From positions 69,840 to 133,839 of the forward strand of contig CABIZD010000007.1 of assembly GCA_902363125.1 (NCBI GenBank): a stretch of DNA of 64,000 nt, read 5' to 3'. The stretch's first letter is position 1. Each line of letters starts with the position of its first letter. This DNA is from Coriobacteriaceae bacterium (GTDB taxonomy: Bacteria > Actinomycetota > Coriobacteriia > Coriobacteriales > Coriobacteriaceae). Shown in pieces: positions 1 to 8,015 of the stretch. The notes beneath the pieces are model-generated. The model did not search any database. It was not told the origin of the DNA and worked only from the letters and a program-made list of their open reading frames with translations. A program made the position numbers and the translations under genes.

Positions 1-1086
1 GCGCAAAACCGTGGCGCGATCGAAGAAGCGGCGATGCTGTCGCTTTTTCACGCCATGTGTGAGCGTCGCCTGCTGCACGGGACGCACGCCCTCGGCAAAG
101 CCGCGCATCTTGCGGATCGCCGGACGGGCAAGCATCTCAAAGCCTACATACGCCGCGGCCGGATTGCCTGAAAGCCCTAGGTAGGGCTTACCCCCGAGCA
201 AGCCAAACGTGATGGCCTTGCCCGGACGCATCGAGATGCGGTCAAACAGCACCTCGCCCTCGCGCCGGACGAGCGCCGTCACATAGTCGTAATCGCCCGC
301 CGAGGCGCCACCGCTCGTAATGACAAAATCGCACTCTCGCGTGGCGCGATGTACCAGCTCGGCAATCGCCTGCTCATCATCGGGCGCGATGCCGTAGAAC
401 ACGGGCTCGGCGCCGGCATCGAGTGCCTCGGCCATCAGCGCCGAGGAGTTGGAATCGCGAATCTGACCACGCGCCGGTACCTTACTCGGTGCGACCAGTT
501 CCGTGCCCAGCGAGATGATGCCCACACGCGGGGCAGCGTGCACCTTCACGCTCGCGTATCCGGCGCTCGCCAGCAGACCCGCGCCCGCCGGAGCCACGAC
601 CTCGCCGGCGTGCATCACAACATCGCCGGCATGGGCCTCCTCGGCAGCAGAGCGAACGTTCTCCCCTACCTTGGCCGGCGCCGAGAACCTCGCTCGCGAG
701 CCCTCGTTGCCGTCACCGTCGAGCACATCGACGATCTCATACTTCACCACGGCATCGGCACCTTCGGGTACCGGCGCGCCCGTCATGATGCGGACCGTCT
801 CGCCCGCGCCGATTGCGCCCTCAAACACATGGCCCGCGGCCTCGTGTCCGATAACGTCAAGCGTCACCGGCGCCTCGTCAGACGCCTGCGTCAAGTCCGC
901 CGAGCGCACGGCATATCCGTCCATAGCGCTGTTGGCAAACGGCGAGATGTCGATATCGGCCACCGCGTCCTCTGCCAAGGGAAGACCGGCAGCCTGCCAC
1001 GCGGGAATCTCGACAACTTCGGTGCGATTCACGTGCGACAAGACGATCGCCTGTGCGTCCTCCAACGGAATGAGTATCTCTGCCAT
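1..1086 (-). CDS. moeA: Molybdopterin molybdenumtransferase MoeA (3' end beyond window)
   Basis: Translating the minus strand from the ATG at 1086 gives 362 uninterrupted codons to the window edge. The product begins MAEILIPLEDAQAIVLSH and carries the MoeA hallmarks: PLAEDAVADIDISPFANSAMDGYA near the N-terminus, then MTGAPVPEGADAVV, a GTELV segment, RDSNS, and TSGGASAGDYDYV followed by MRPGKAITFGLL and GLSGNPAA. MoeA inserts molybdate into adenylylated molybdopterin, the last step of molybdenum cofactor synthesis in the cytoplasm. The start is set by AGAGGTG about 5 nt upstream. Family members are about 400 aa, so only the C-terminal domain IV is missing. The gene points out of the window, so its operon partners are not visible. 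Function assignment is from motif recognition and is secure. Confidence 0.93.
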   Translation of the reverse strand, partial: MAEILIPLEDAQAIVLSHVNRTEVVEIPAWQAAGLPLAEDAVADIDISPFANSAMDGYAVRSADLTQASDEAPVTLDVIGHEAAGHVFEGAIGAGETVRIMTGAPVPEGADAVVKYEIVDVLDGDGNEGSRARFSAPAKVGENVRSAAEEAHAGDVVMHAGEVVAPAGAGLLASAGYASVKVHAAPRVGIISLGTELVAPSKVPARGQIRDSNSSALMAEALDAGAEPVFYGIAPDDEQAIAELVHRATRECDFVITSGGASAGDYDYVTALVRREGEVLFDRISMRPGKAITFGLLGGKPYLGLSGNPAAAYVGFEMLARPAIRKMRGFAEGVRPVQQATLTHGVKKRQHRRFFDRATVLR

Positions 1087-1239
1087 ATACACCTCTAGCA
1101 TGCAGCGGCGCACATCACGGGCGCCGATTCTTTATGTTTATCTCAGTATAATCCCTCGCCGCCTGCTCAAGACCTGGCCTGCGACCGCGAATACACCTGT
1201 CGGTAACGGACGGCGAAACAGAGCCGAAACCAACCTGCC

Positions 1240-1268
1240 GGTTTGTCTCGTTTGGCACGTTCTATAAT
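1240..1268 (+). promoter_or_regulatory. Candidate promoter of the CLC transporter gene
   Basis: A consensus -10 hexamer TATAAT lies at 1263-1268, 29 nt before the ATG at 1298. The -35 region is poor (TTTGTC/TTGTCT around 1242-1248, spacer about 15 nt). The stretch also separates this gene from the divergent moeA. No fluoride-riboswitch-like sequence is visible between promoter and start. Confidence 0.4.
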
Positions 1269-1297
1269 GCTCGTGTTGCAACCCAAAAGAGGAACGT

Positions 1298-2719
1298 ATG
1301 GCTTTTACCGACAAAACCGAAAGCGCAAACGAAACGCAGGATCATTCCCAGCCGCTCGACGATGGCGGCTTTTTCTCCCTGAACGACGTCATCACGGCAG
1401 GCAGGCATCAGCTCACCCGCTCCGAGCAACTCTTGGCTGCCGACACGCGCCGCAACGCCCGCAACCTACTCGCGAGCGCCAAGTTGCTCGTACTCGTCGT
1501 CATCGTCTCGGTCGCCATGGGCGTTGCCGCTTGGGCGTTTTTGGCCTCGCTGAATATCGCCACCGACTATCGCGAGCACCATGCGTGGATTTACGCACTG
1601 CTTCCCGTTGTGGGCGTTGCCACCGCATGGGTGTACAAAAACCACGGTCTTGCCGCCAAACGCGGTAACAACCTGGTCATCGACTCCGCTCTGGGCACAC
1701 GCCTCATCCATATGCGCATGGCCGTCCTCACCTTCGTCTGCTCCACGCTCACGCACCTAACGGGTGGATCGGCCGGTCGCGAGGGAGCCGCGGTTCAGAT
1801 TGGCGGCACCATCGCCAGCAACATCTCGAGCCTCGCCCACCTTAAAAAGCATGACCACCACGACCTCATGCTCGCCGGCATCTCGTCGGCCTTTGGCGCC
1901 GTATTCGGTTCGCCCCTTGCCGGAGCTTTCTTTGGCATGGAGATGTGCTTTATCGGCAAGATCGACTACACCGCGGGCATCTACTGCCTGGTCGCCTCGT
2001 TTACCGGCTACTTTACATCACTCGCCCTGGGTACCGAGTACGAGGCGAATGTTATCGTCAGCGTTCCCAACATGACACCACGGACGGTTGTCATCGTTGT
2101 TATCAGCGCCATTATCTTCGGTCTGACGGCACGCCTCTTTGCCTGGTCAGTTCGAACCGTCAAGAGCCTGTACGGTCGCTTTATCACCAATTATCTCGTT
2201 CGCGCACTTATGGGCGCACTCGTGGTTTTGGCCGCCTATGCCCTTCTCGACGTCTGGGACTACGCCGGCCTTTCCACGTGGCTTTCCGGCGCCGGATTTG
2301 CCGGCAACACCACCCTGGCAGACGCAGCCATCAAGTTGGTCGTCACAGCGCTTACCCTGGGTGCGGGCTTCCAAGGCGGCGAGGTCACGCCCCTGTTTGG
2401 CATCGGTGCGGCGCTCGGCGGCTGGATCGGTTGCCTCGTCGGAATCGACCCCAGTTTTCTGGCGGCTCTCGGCATGCTCGGCGTGTTCTGTGCCGGCCTC
2501 AACGTGCCCATCACCACTTGCATGATGGCCATCGACCTGTTCCACGGCACGGCCGCCGGGTTCTTTGTCATCGTGGCCTTTATCAGCTATCTCGCCGGCG
2601 GACACCGCGGCGTTTACCCCGCCCAGCGCATCATCTCACCCAAGCGCCGTTCGCTTATTGTGGATGAGGGCGGAACGGTAGCGGATGCTATCGAGCGCCA
2701 CAACGACCTGATAGAGTAG
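1298..2719 (+). CDS. CLC-family anion channel/antiporter, possibly fluoride-type
   Basis: 473-aa polytopic membrane protein of the CLC family. The gating-glutamate segment reads GGSAGREGAAVQIGG (Glu162), followed by FGAVFGSPLAGAFFGME, and the later anion-path loop reads GAGFQGGEVTPLFGIG. The segment where classical Cl-/H+ exchangers carry GSGIP instead reads RGNNLVIDS (residues 122-130). The second glutamate of the E. coli FIIEEM motif, the internal proton glutamate, appears to be Met here. Those two departures are typical of the fluoride/proton (CLC-F) branch, so fluoride export is possible; chloride cannot be excluded. About 60 N-terminal residues are hydrophilic and cytoplasmic. The start is supported by AGAGGAA upstream. 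It is followed 87 nt later by a lipid kinase gene on the same strand. Confidence 0.85.
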   Translation: MAFTDKTESANETQDHSQPLDDGGFFSLNDVITAGRHQLTRSEQLLAADTRRNARNLLASAKLLVLVVIVSVAMGVAAWAFLASLNIATDYREHHAWIYALLPVVGVATAWVYKNHGLAAKRGNNLVIDSALGTRLIHMRMAVLTFVCSTLTHLTGGSAGREGAAVQIGGTIASNISSLAHLKKHDHHDLMLAGISSAFGAVFGSPLAGAFFGMEMCFIGKIDYTAGIYCLVASFTGYFTSLALGTEYEANVIVSVPNMTPRTVVIVVISAIIFGLTARLFAWSVRTVKSLYGRFITNYLVRALMGALVVLAAYALLDVWDYAGLSTWLSGAGFAGNTTLADAAIKLVVTALTLGAGFQGGEVTPLFGIGAALGGWIGCLVGIDPSFLAALGMLGVFCAGLNVPITTCMMAIDLFHGTAAGFFVIVAFISYLAGGHRGVYPAQRIISPKRRSLIVDEGGTVADAIERHNDLIE

Positions 2720-2806
2720 ACGTTAGTATTCGCCGTGCAGCCACAATCGGGGGCAATTCGACCTGAACGCGACCGCACCGTCACGTCATACGCCGGGAGT
2801 CGCCCC

Positions 2807-3769
2807 ATGCACGCAACTGATTTTGGCCGCACGCTCATCATCGCCAACCCAGCCGCCCAGTCGGGTGCGGCGCGCGAAGTTGCCGAGCGCCTGCAACGCT
2901 TTTTGGATATGACCGCGCGCGCATCCCAGTTTGACCTGGTGCTGACCGAGCGCATGGGACACGCCAAGGAGCTGGCCGCACAGGCTCAGGGCTATCGCAC
3001 CGTTATCGCCCTTGGCGGCGACGGCGTGATTCACGAGGTCGTCAACGGGCTTATGACGCAAGAGGAGGGCACCCGCCCCGCCCTTGCCGTCCTGCCCGTG
3101 GGCTCCGGCAACGATTTTGCCCAAACGCTCGGCATCGACGATTTCTCCGGCAAGGATTTTGGCGCACTGCTCACCTGTGAGCTGCAGCGTCAGGACATCG
3201 GGCGCATTCGCTCATGGAACCCCGCAAGCGGCAGCGGCGAGGCTACCGTTGAGTACTACGACCAGACGCTTTCGGTCGGCATCGATGCCGCCATCGGCCT
3301 TGGCACCACCGAGCTACGCAAAAAGACCGGCTTGACGGGCGCTCCGCTCTACACTCTCTCGGGACTTGAGCAGTTTGGCCTTCGCTATCGCAACTACCCC
3401 ATGACAGTCAGTTTTGACGGGACGCCCGCCGAGCGCGTGAGGGCGATCATCATGGCGATTCAGCTGGGTCCTACCTATGGCTCGGGCTATCGCATCTGTC
3501 CCGACGCCGACCCCTGTGACGGCATACTCGACGTCTGCTACGCCTGCGGCCCCGTTCCGCGCGCGGTCGCGCTTCCCATGTTCCTTTCGGCCAAAGATGG
3601 CCACCATACCAAGCTGCCACCGGTTCGCATGCGCCGTTGTCGCCATGCCGAGCTTACCTTTGAGGAGCCCGACTACCCCATCCAGGCCGACGGCGAGCCC
3701 GTTGTCGCCTCGCGCATCGAGGTCGACATCCTCGCCGGCGCCCTCCACGTCTGGCGCCCCACCCGCTAA
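2807..3769 (+). CDS. Diacylglycerol/lipid kinase family protein (YegS/DgkB-like)
   Basis: 320-aa soluble lipid kinase of the DAGK catalytic family, expected to phosphorylate diacylglycerol or a related lipid with ATP at the inner membrane face. Visible motifs: an N-terminal IIANPAAQSG strand-loop (residues 11-20), the nucleotide-binding GGDGVIHEVVNGL (70-82), and PVGSGNDFAQTLG, equivalent to the family GTxNDFA. The C-terminal half has the usual TYGSGYRICPDADPCDG and DGEPV strands. An in-frame ATG at 2735 exists, but the ATG at 2807 has GGGAG 8 nt upstream and starts just before the conserved first strand, so it is preferred. Substrate specificity cannot be read from sequence. A long palindrome follows 8 bp after the stop and may terminate transcription. 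Confidence 0.88.
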   Translation: MHATDFGRTLIIANPAAQSGAAREVAERLQRFLDMTARASQFDLVLTERMGHAKELAAQAQGYRTVIALGGDGVIHEVVNGLMTQEEGTRPALAVLPVGSGNDFAQTLGIDDFSGKDFGALLTCELQRQDIGRIRSWNPASGSGEATVEYYDQTLSVGIDAAIGLGTTELRKKTGLTGAPLYTLSGLEQFGLRYRNYPMTVSFDGTPAERVRAIIMAIQLGPTYGSGYRICPDADPCDGILDVCYACGPVPRAVALPMFLSAKDGHHTKLPPVRMRRCRHAELTFEEPDYPIQADGEPVVASRIEVDILAGALHVWRPTR

Positions 3770-3777
3770 CCCCACCT

Positions 3778-3846
3778 AAGTTGCGGTGAAATAGGGACTG
3801 TTTATGCAGCTAAAGCCGCAAAACAGTCCCTATTTCACCGCAACTT
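3778..3846. repeat. Palindromic hairpin repeat, family R1 copy 1
   Basis: Perfect inverted repeat with 26-bp arms (3778-3803 and 3821-3846) around a 17-nt loop. The ends read AAGTTGCGGTGAAATA / TATTTCACCGCAACTT. The same outer arms occur at 24610-24676 and 63768-63836 with different inner stems. It lies between the convergent lipid-kinase and release-factor-like genes and could act as a bidirectional terminator or be a REP/MITE-like element. Confidence 0.9.
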
Positions 3847-3855
3847 ACAAGGAGG

Positions 3856-4236
3856 CTATTCGTCGCTGCCCGGTTTGCGTCGGTTGGCCTTTTTAATGGC
3901 GTTGAAGCGTTTGTCGTTGAGCCTGCGCTGGCGAGAGCGTTGAGGCACCTTGGTCTTTACGCGTCGACGCGGTGGACGCCCGCGACGCTCAAGCTCTGCC
4001 CTCAGCTTACGCAGACAGCAGCTGCGATTCTGAAACTGACTGCGGCTCTCACGCGCCGTCACGACAATCCCCGAAGGGATATGTTTCATGCGTACCGCCG
4101 AGTCCGTCGTGTTCACGCCCTGTCCGCCCGGACCCGTCGCGCGAAACACCTGCACCTCGCAATCGCGCGCCAACTCCTCGGCCGACATCTCGGCATAGCG
4201 CGCATACTCGCGCCATCCCATCTTGTCCCCATCCAT
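3856..4236 (-). CDS. Release-factor-like GGQ protein (RF-1 domain, probable ribosome rescue)
   Basis: 126-aa protein consisting of a class-I release-factor catalytic domain with nothing else. [20 protein letters not shown] carries the GGQ tripeptide at residues 37-39, the motif that triggers peptidyl-tRNA hydrolysis in the ribosomal peptidyl-transferase centre. SRSQFQNR follows, and the C-terminus is Arg/Lys-rich ([20 protein letters not shown]). There is no stop-codon recognition domain. Stand-alone GGQ proteins of this layout (ArfB/ICT1, RF-H) rescue stalled ribosomes, and the basic tail recalls ArfB, so rescue is the likely role; this is inference. An in-frame ATG lies 66 nt upstream inside a palindromic repeat, but GGGGAGGTG sits 5 nt before the ATG at 4236, which fixes the start. 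The family range is 110-140 aa. Confidence 0.85.
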   Translation of the reverse strand: MDGDKMGWREYARYAEMSAEELARDCEVQVFRATGPGGQGVNTTDSAVRMKHIPSGIVVTARESRSQFQNRSCCLRKLRAELERRGRPPRRRVKTKVPQRSRQRRLNDKRFNAIKKANRRKPGSDE

Positions 4237-4261
4237 ATCAACACCTCCCCTCATACAAAAA

Positions 4262-4292
4262 ATGTGACAAAGGGACAGTCCCTTTGTCACAT
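4262..4292. repeat. 15-bp perfect palindrome (ATGTGACAAAGGGAC type)
   Basis: Perfect inverted repeat, arms 4262-4276 and 4278-4292 around a single A. It lies between the release-factor-like start and the xpt stop codon. The core reads GACAAAGGGAC/GTCCCTTTGTC. It may be a terminator for xpt (no long T-run follows) or a dispersed repeat; only one copy is in the window. Confidence 0.85.
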
Positions 4293-4319
4293 CGCATACC
4301 AATCGCTTGTGTTGCGCGC

Positions 4320-4898
4320 TTAGGCGAAGGTGATCTCGCCGTTCTCGCAGTCCATATCGGCGATACGCGCCAGGCTCTCAACGCGGAAGCCGCGCTTACG
4401 GAGCTTATCGCCGCCGCCCTGGAAGCCCTTCTCAACGGCGATGCCAATGCCGGCAACTTCGGCGCCCGCAGCCTCGCAGATCTTAATAAGGCCCTCAAGC
4501 GCGCAGCCGTTGGCCAGGAAGTCGTCGATAATCAGGACCTTGTCGCCCTCGGACAGGAAGCGCTTACCCACAATGACCGGGTACTCCTTCTGCTTGGTAA
4601 AGGAGTAGATGGTCGTGGCATACTGCTCGCCGTCGAGGTTGATGGACTGCGCCTTCTTGGCAAAGACCACCGGCACGCCGCCAAAATGCTGAGCCGCGAT
4701 GCAAGCCATGCCAATGCCCGAAGCCTCAATCGTCAGGATCTTGTTGATCTCGACACCCTCGAACAGTCGGGCCCACTCGGCGCCCATGTGGTCGAACAGC
4801 TCAACGTCGCATTGGTGGTTGAGGAAGGCATCAACCTTAAGGACGTTACCGGCCTTTACGATGCCGTCATGGCGAATACGATCCTCAAGCTCCTGCAT
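4320..4898 (-). CDS. xpt: Xanthine phosphoribosyltransferase
   Basis: 192-aa purine salvage enzyme that converts xanthine and PRPP to XMP. It matches the Bacillus Xpt pattern end to end: [11 protein letters not shown] near residues 19-29, [12 protein letters not shown] (54-65), VPVVFAKK (75-82), YSFTKQ (98-103) and the PRPP-binding [11 protein letters not shown] (121-131), ending RVESLARI. The length equals the family norm of 190-195 aa. AAGGGG about 8 nt upstream supports the ATG at 4898. No purine riboswitch is visible upstream, unlike Bacillus xpt. The upstream MFS gene ends 157 nt away, so the two may be separate units. Confidence 0.95.
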   Translation of the reverse strand: MQELEDRIRHDGIVKAGNVLKVDAFLNHQCDVELFDHMGAEWARLFEGVEINKILTIEASGIGMACIAAQHFGGVPVVFAKKAQSINLDGEQYATTIYSFTKQKEYPVIVGKRFLSEGDKVLIIDDFLANGCALEGLIKICEAAGAEVAGIGIAVEKGFQGGGDKLRKRGFRVESLARIADMDCENGEITFA

Positions 4899-5055
4899 GG
4901 CGCAACCCCTTCTCGCGGCAACGATACCGCGCGATTAATAAACGTTGTTCGATAGTCTACCACGGACCGACCCCCGCCCGTCCCACAAGCCGCATCGCAC
5001 CACAAACCAGTCTTTTTGGGACGGCGCGAATCGTGGCAGACAGCCTCCCAACACG

Positions 5056-6360
5056 CTAATGGCGGGCGCGCATCTTCACCAAACGCACCATGGCAAGCGC
5101 AAAGCCCACAGCGGCCACAGCCATCAACACATAGAACACCGAACGGAAACCAAACAGGAACACATCCGGACGTCCTGCAACAAAACTGGTCACGGCCTCG
5201 CCCATCGCCACGCTCATCTGTCCATACAGGATATTCGACGCCACCGTAATGCCGAGTGCCATACCCGCATAACGCGCCAGGCTACCCAGACTACCCGCAA
5301 AGCCAAGTGCCTCGCGCGGAGCCGAGCCCATGTACAGCGAGTTGTTGGGGCTCTGGAAAATCGACGTACCGCACGACATAAATGCGACGCAGCACACGAT
5401 CACAGGGATAGAAGAGTGCTCGTCGAGCGTGCTTACTGCAAAGAGACCGCACACATACACGCCCAGGCCGACCGCCGTGGGACCCTCGCAGCCAACACGG
5501 TCCGAAACCGTTCCCGAAAGCGGGCCGATAAAGGCATTCACCATTGGCAGCGCCAAAAAGAGCAATCCGGAAATGTCAGAACCAAAGCCGTGGGCGTCCT
5601 GAAAATAGAACGGCAGAATAAACTCGGATGCGCCAATGCCAACGAACACGATGAGCATGCAGGCAAGGTTGATGGTGAAGGCCGAATTTGCAAAGCAGCG
5701 ACGAGCGGCCTCGGCAAGGGGCATGGGACGTTCGCCGGCCTCTGGCCTAACATGCGGCAGCGTGTAGAGTCCCACGATAAACGAGATCACGCCAATGGGC
5801 AGGTTGATGAGGAAGATGCTCTCCCAGGGAAAGCTTGCCACCAGCATGCCGCCGAGCACGGGGCCACACATCATGCCGAGGGCCACAAAGGTCGCGAGAA
5901 TACCCATGGCACGGCCTCGTTCGCGCGCCGGAAACGACTCGGTGATGATACCCATGTTGTTAGCCATGGCCGCCGCGCAACCGATGCCCTGAACAATGCG
6001 TGCCAGGATAAGAACCTCAAGCGAGGCCGAAAGGCCGCACAGCAGCGAACCGACCGAAAAGACGATGACGCCCAACTGGAACACATTCACCTTGCCGCGC
6101 ACGTCGCCCAGACGGCCAAACGGCAACATAGCCACGCAAGTCGCAAGCAGATACACCGAACTTACCAGCTGAATGCGATCGAGGCCCACGCCCAGCTCCT
6201 TTTGCATCACGGGCAGCGCCACGGTCACGACGGTCGAATCCAGACACACCATAAACGTCATGATGAGCACGGTGAACAGAATCGCCCACTTGTTCTTGCC
6301 ATGGGTGTCGCCCTCTAGGACAATGTGCTCGCGGCGCAGCTGCTCTGCAGTTTTCTCCAT
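5056..6360 (-). CDS. MFS transporter, drug:H+ antiporter type
   Basis: 434-aa integral membrane protein of the major facilitator superfamily. The first helix carries CLDSTVVTVALPVM, the DHA2-type motif D1. The cytoplasmic loop between helices 2 and 3 reads GRLGDVRGKV (motif A), and RIVQGIGCAA and MCGPVLGGML (motif C-like, antiporter signature) follow. The length fits 12 rather than 14 helices. It probably exports small toxic or metabolic compounds using the proton gradient; the substrate is unknown. Two start ATGs are six bases apart: the outer (6366) directly abuts GAAAGG, while the inner (6360) leaves about 5 nt, so 6360 is chosen. It is the only transporter near xpt, with no visible regulator. 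Confidence 0.88.
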   Translation of the reverse strand: MEKTAEQLRREHIVLEGDTHGKNKWAILFTVLIMTFMVCLDSTVVTVALPVMQKELGVGLDRIQLVSSVYLLATCVAMLPFGRLGDVRGKVNVFQLGVIVFSVGSLLCGLSASLEVLILARIVQGIGCAAAMANNMGIITESFPARERGRAMGILATFVALGMMCGPVLGGMLVASFPWESIFLINLPIGVISFIVGLYTLPHVRPEAGERPMPLAEAARRCFANSAFTINLACMLIVFVGIGASEFILPFYFQDAHGFGSDISGLLFLALPMVNAFIGPLSGTVSDRVGCEGPTAVGLGVYVCGLFAVSTLDEHSSIPVIVCCVAFMSCGTSIFQSPNNSLYMGSAPREALGFAGSLGSLARYAGMALGITVASNILYGQMSVAMGEAVTSFVAGRPDVFLFGFRSVFYVLMAVAAVGFALAMVRLVKMRARH

Positions 6361-6385
6361 ATCCATCCTTTCGAGTGGCCTAACG

Positions 6386-6434
6386 CAAAAAACGGGGCCC
6401 CGATCGCCTGCAAACAGCCGCGATTGGGGTCCCG
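6386..6434 (-). terminator. Rho-independent terminator of the PLP-enzyme gene
   Basis: On the minus strand a 15-bp near-perfect stem (6420-6434 with 6393-6407, built on CGGGACCCCAATCGC) is followed directly by six T residues. It lies just downstream of the gene ending at 6502. Confidence 0.85.
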
Positions 6435-6501
6435 CCTACGGAATCGGAACGAAAGGTCACCGAAGCTTTCTGCCAGCATCGGCACCTTGTACGGAGCTAG
6501 C

Positions 6502-7785
6502 CTAGCACTGCTCGAGTGCCTGCTCAAGGTCGGCAATCAGATCGGCCGTGTCCTCGAGGCCGCACGACAGGCGCACCATGTCGGCGGAGATGCCACAGGC
6601 GATGAGCTCCTCATCGTTCATCTGGCGGTGCGTAGCGTTAGCGGGATGCAGGCAGCAGGTGCGGGCGTCGGCCACATGCGTGGCGATCTGGGCGAGCTTG
6701 AGGCTCTTCATAAAGGTCTCGGCCGCCGCGCGACCACCATTAAAGCCAAAGCTCACAACGCCGCAGGTACCGTTTGGCATGTACTTCTGAGCGAGGTCAT
6801 AGTACTTGTCGCCCTCCAGGCCCGGATAGCTCACGAAGCGCACCTTGGGATGGCTCTGCAGGAACTTGGCAACGGCCAGGCCGTTCTCGCAATGACGCGG
6901 CATGCGCACATGCAGGCTCTCGAGCGAGCTGTTCAAGAAGAACGCCGCCTGCGGGTTCTGCATGGGGCCAAGATCGCGCATGAGCTGCGCGGTGGCCTTG
7001 GTAATGAAGGCGCCCTCGCGACCGAACTTCTCGGCATAGGTCACGCCATGGTAGCTCTCGTCAGGCGTGGTGAGACCCGGGAACTTGTCCGCATGGGCCA
7101 TCCAGTCAAACTGGCCGTGGTCGACGATCACGCCGCCCAGGTAGGCAGCATGTCCATCCATGTACTTGGTGGTGGAGTGCGTAACGATGTCGGCGCCCCA
7201 CTCAAAGGGACGGCACATCACGGGCGTCGGGAAGGTGTTGTCGACCATCAACGGCACACCGTGGTCATGTGCGGCCTTGGCAAAGCGCTCAATATCGAGC
7301 ACGGCAAGGGCGGGGTTTGCGATCGTCTCGCCAAAGACGAGCTTTGTGTTGGGCTGGAAGGCTGCCTCGAGCTCCTCATCGGTGCAGTCGGGGGCAACGA
7401 ACGTGCAGGTCAAGCCCATGCGACCCATGGTGTGGGCGAGCAGGTTATACGTACCGCCGTAAATGGCAGAGCTTGCGACCACGTGATCGCCGGCACCGGC
7501 AACGTTAAAGATCGCGAGGAAGTTCGCAGCCATGCCCGAACTCGTGAGCATCGCTGCGGTGCCGCCCTCCATCTCGCAGATCTTGGCGGCAACCAAATCG
7601 CACGTGGGGTTCTGCAGACGGCTGTAGAAGTAGCCAGACTCCTCCAGGTCAAACAGCTTGCCCATGTGCTCCGACGTGTCGTACTTCCACGTGGTGGACT
7701 GGTAGATGGGCACCTGGCGCGGCTCCGCATCTCCCGGGTGATAGCCGCCCTGAACACATGTAGTACCGATAGTCTGCTCGCTCAT
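6502..7785 (-). CDS. O-acetylhomoserine sulfhydrylase / Cys-Met metabolism PLP enzyme
   Basis: 427-aa fold-type I PLP enzyme of the cystathionine-gamma-synthase family. The PLP lysine is Lys207 in THSTTKYMDGH, with Asp182 (VDNTF) for the pyridine nitrogen and YSRLQNPT (54-61) for phosphate contacts. SSGMAA (82-87) and the C-terminal VRLSCGLEDTADLIADLEQAL are also typical. The length (about 427 aa) and the long insert after the PLP lysine (FDWMAHADKFPGLTTPDESYHG) point to the O-acetylhomoserine aminocarboxypropyltransferase (MetY) group, which makes homocysteine from O-acetylhomoserine and sulfide. Methionine gamma-lyase is the main alternative. It has its own terminator and upstream region; no SAM riboswitch or T-box was recognised. 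Confidence 0.88.
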   Translation of the reverse strand: MSEQTIGTTCVQGGYHPGDAEPRQVPIYQSTTWKYDTSEHMGKLFDLEESGYFYSRLQNPTCDLVAAKICEMEGGTAAMLTSSGMAANFLAIFNVAGAGDHVVASSAIYGGTYNLLAHTMGRMGLTCTFVAPDCTDEELEAAFQPNTKLVFGETIANPALAVLDIERFAKAAHDHGVPLMVDNTFPTPVMCRPFEWGADIVTHSTTKYMDGHAAYLGGVIVDHGQFDWMAHADKFPGLTTPDESYHGVTYAEKFGREGAFITKATAQLMRDLGPMQNPQAAFFLNSSLESLHVRMPRHCENGLAVAKFLQSHPKVRFVSYPGLEGDKYYDLAQKYMPNGTCGVVSFGFNGGRAAAETFMKSLKLAQIATHVADARTCCLHPANATHRQMNDEELIACGISADMVRLSCGLEDTADLIADLEQALEQC

Positions 7786-7970
7786 ATCTAGCTCCCTTAC
7801 CTGGGTTACGTTTTATTCGGTTCACGATACCGCTACCCTGCACCCCTCTCAACCCATCCCCAAGGTAGGTTATGGGACAAATTGATTAGGGGTATTTATC
7901 TCAAGCCTTGGGCATTTGCTCGATAGATAAAAATGAGGCATACATGAAGCTCTCGATGATTACATGCCCC

Positions 7971-8002
7971 GTCACGGGTACCATAGGCGGGTACACCGTG
8001 AC
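7971..8002. promoter_or_regulatory. Inverted repeat in the leader of the C_GCAxxG gene
   Basis: GTCACGGGTACC (7971-7982) and GGGTACACCGTGAC (7989-8002) form a dyad ending 2-3 nt before the AAGGAGA ribosome-binding site of the gene at 8016. It could be an operator (its spacing resembles a MerR-type site) or an mRNA hairpin controlling translation. Confidence 0.4.
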
Positions 8003-8015
8003 CAAGGAGACAACG

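Noticed and set aside
1140..1297. Fluoride riboswitch ahead of the CLC gene
   Set aside because: The conserved GGCGATGG-type core and pseudoknot are not present in the leader.
4899..5055. Purine riboswitch ahead of xpt
   Set aside because: No TATA..ATGG/GTCTAC core was found in the 157 bp before the gene.
4945..6318. Very long plus-strand open frame opposite the MFS gene
   Set aside because: It is rich in His, Arg, Gln and Lys, without family features, and lies antisense to a membrane protein with clear MFS motifs. Such antisense frames are common in GC-rich DNA with C-ending codons.
7786..7970. SAM riboswitch or T-box ahead of the O-acetylhomoserine-type enzyme
   Set aside because: No SAM-I core or T-box sequence recognised in the upstream region.
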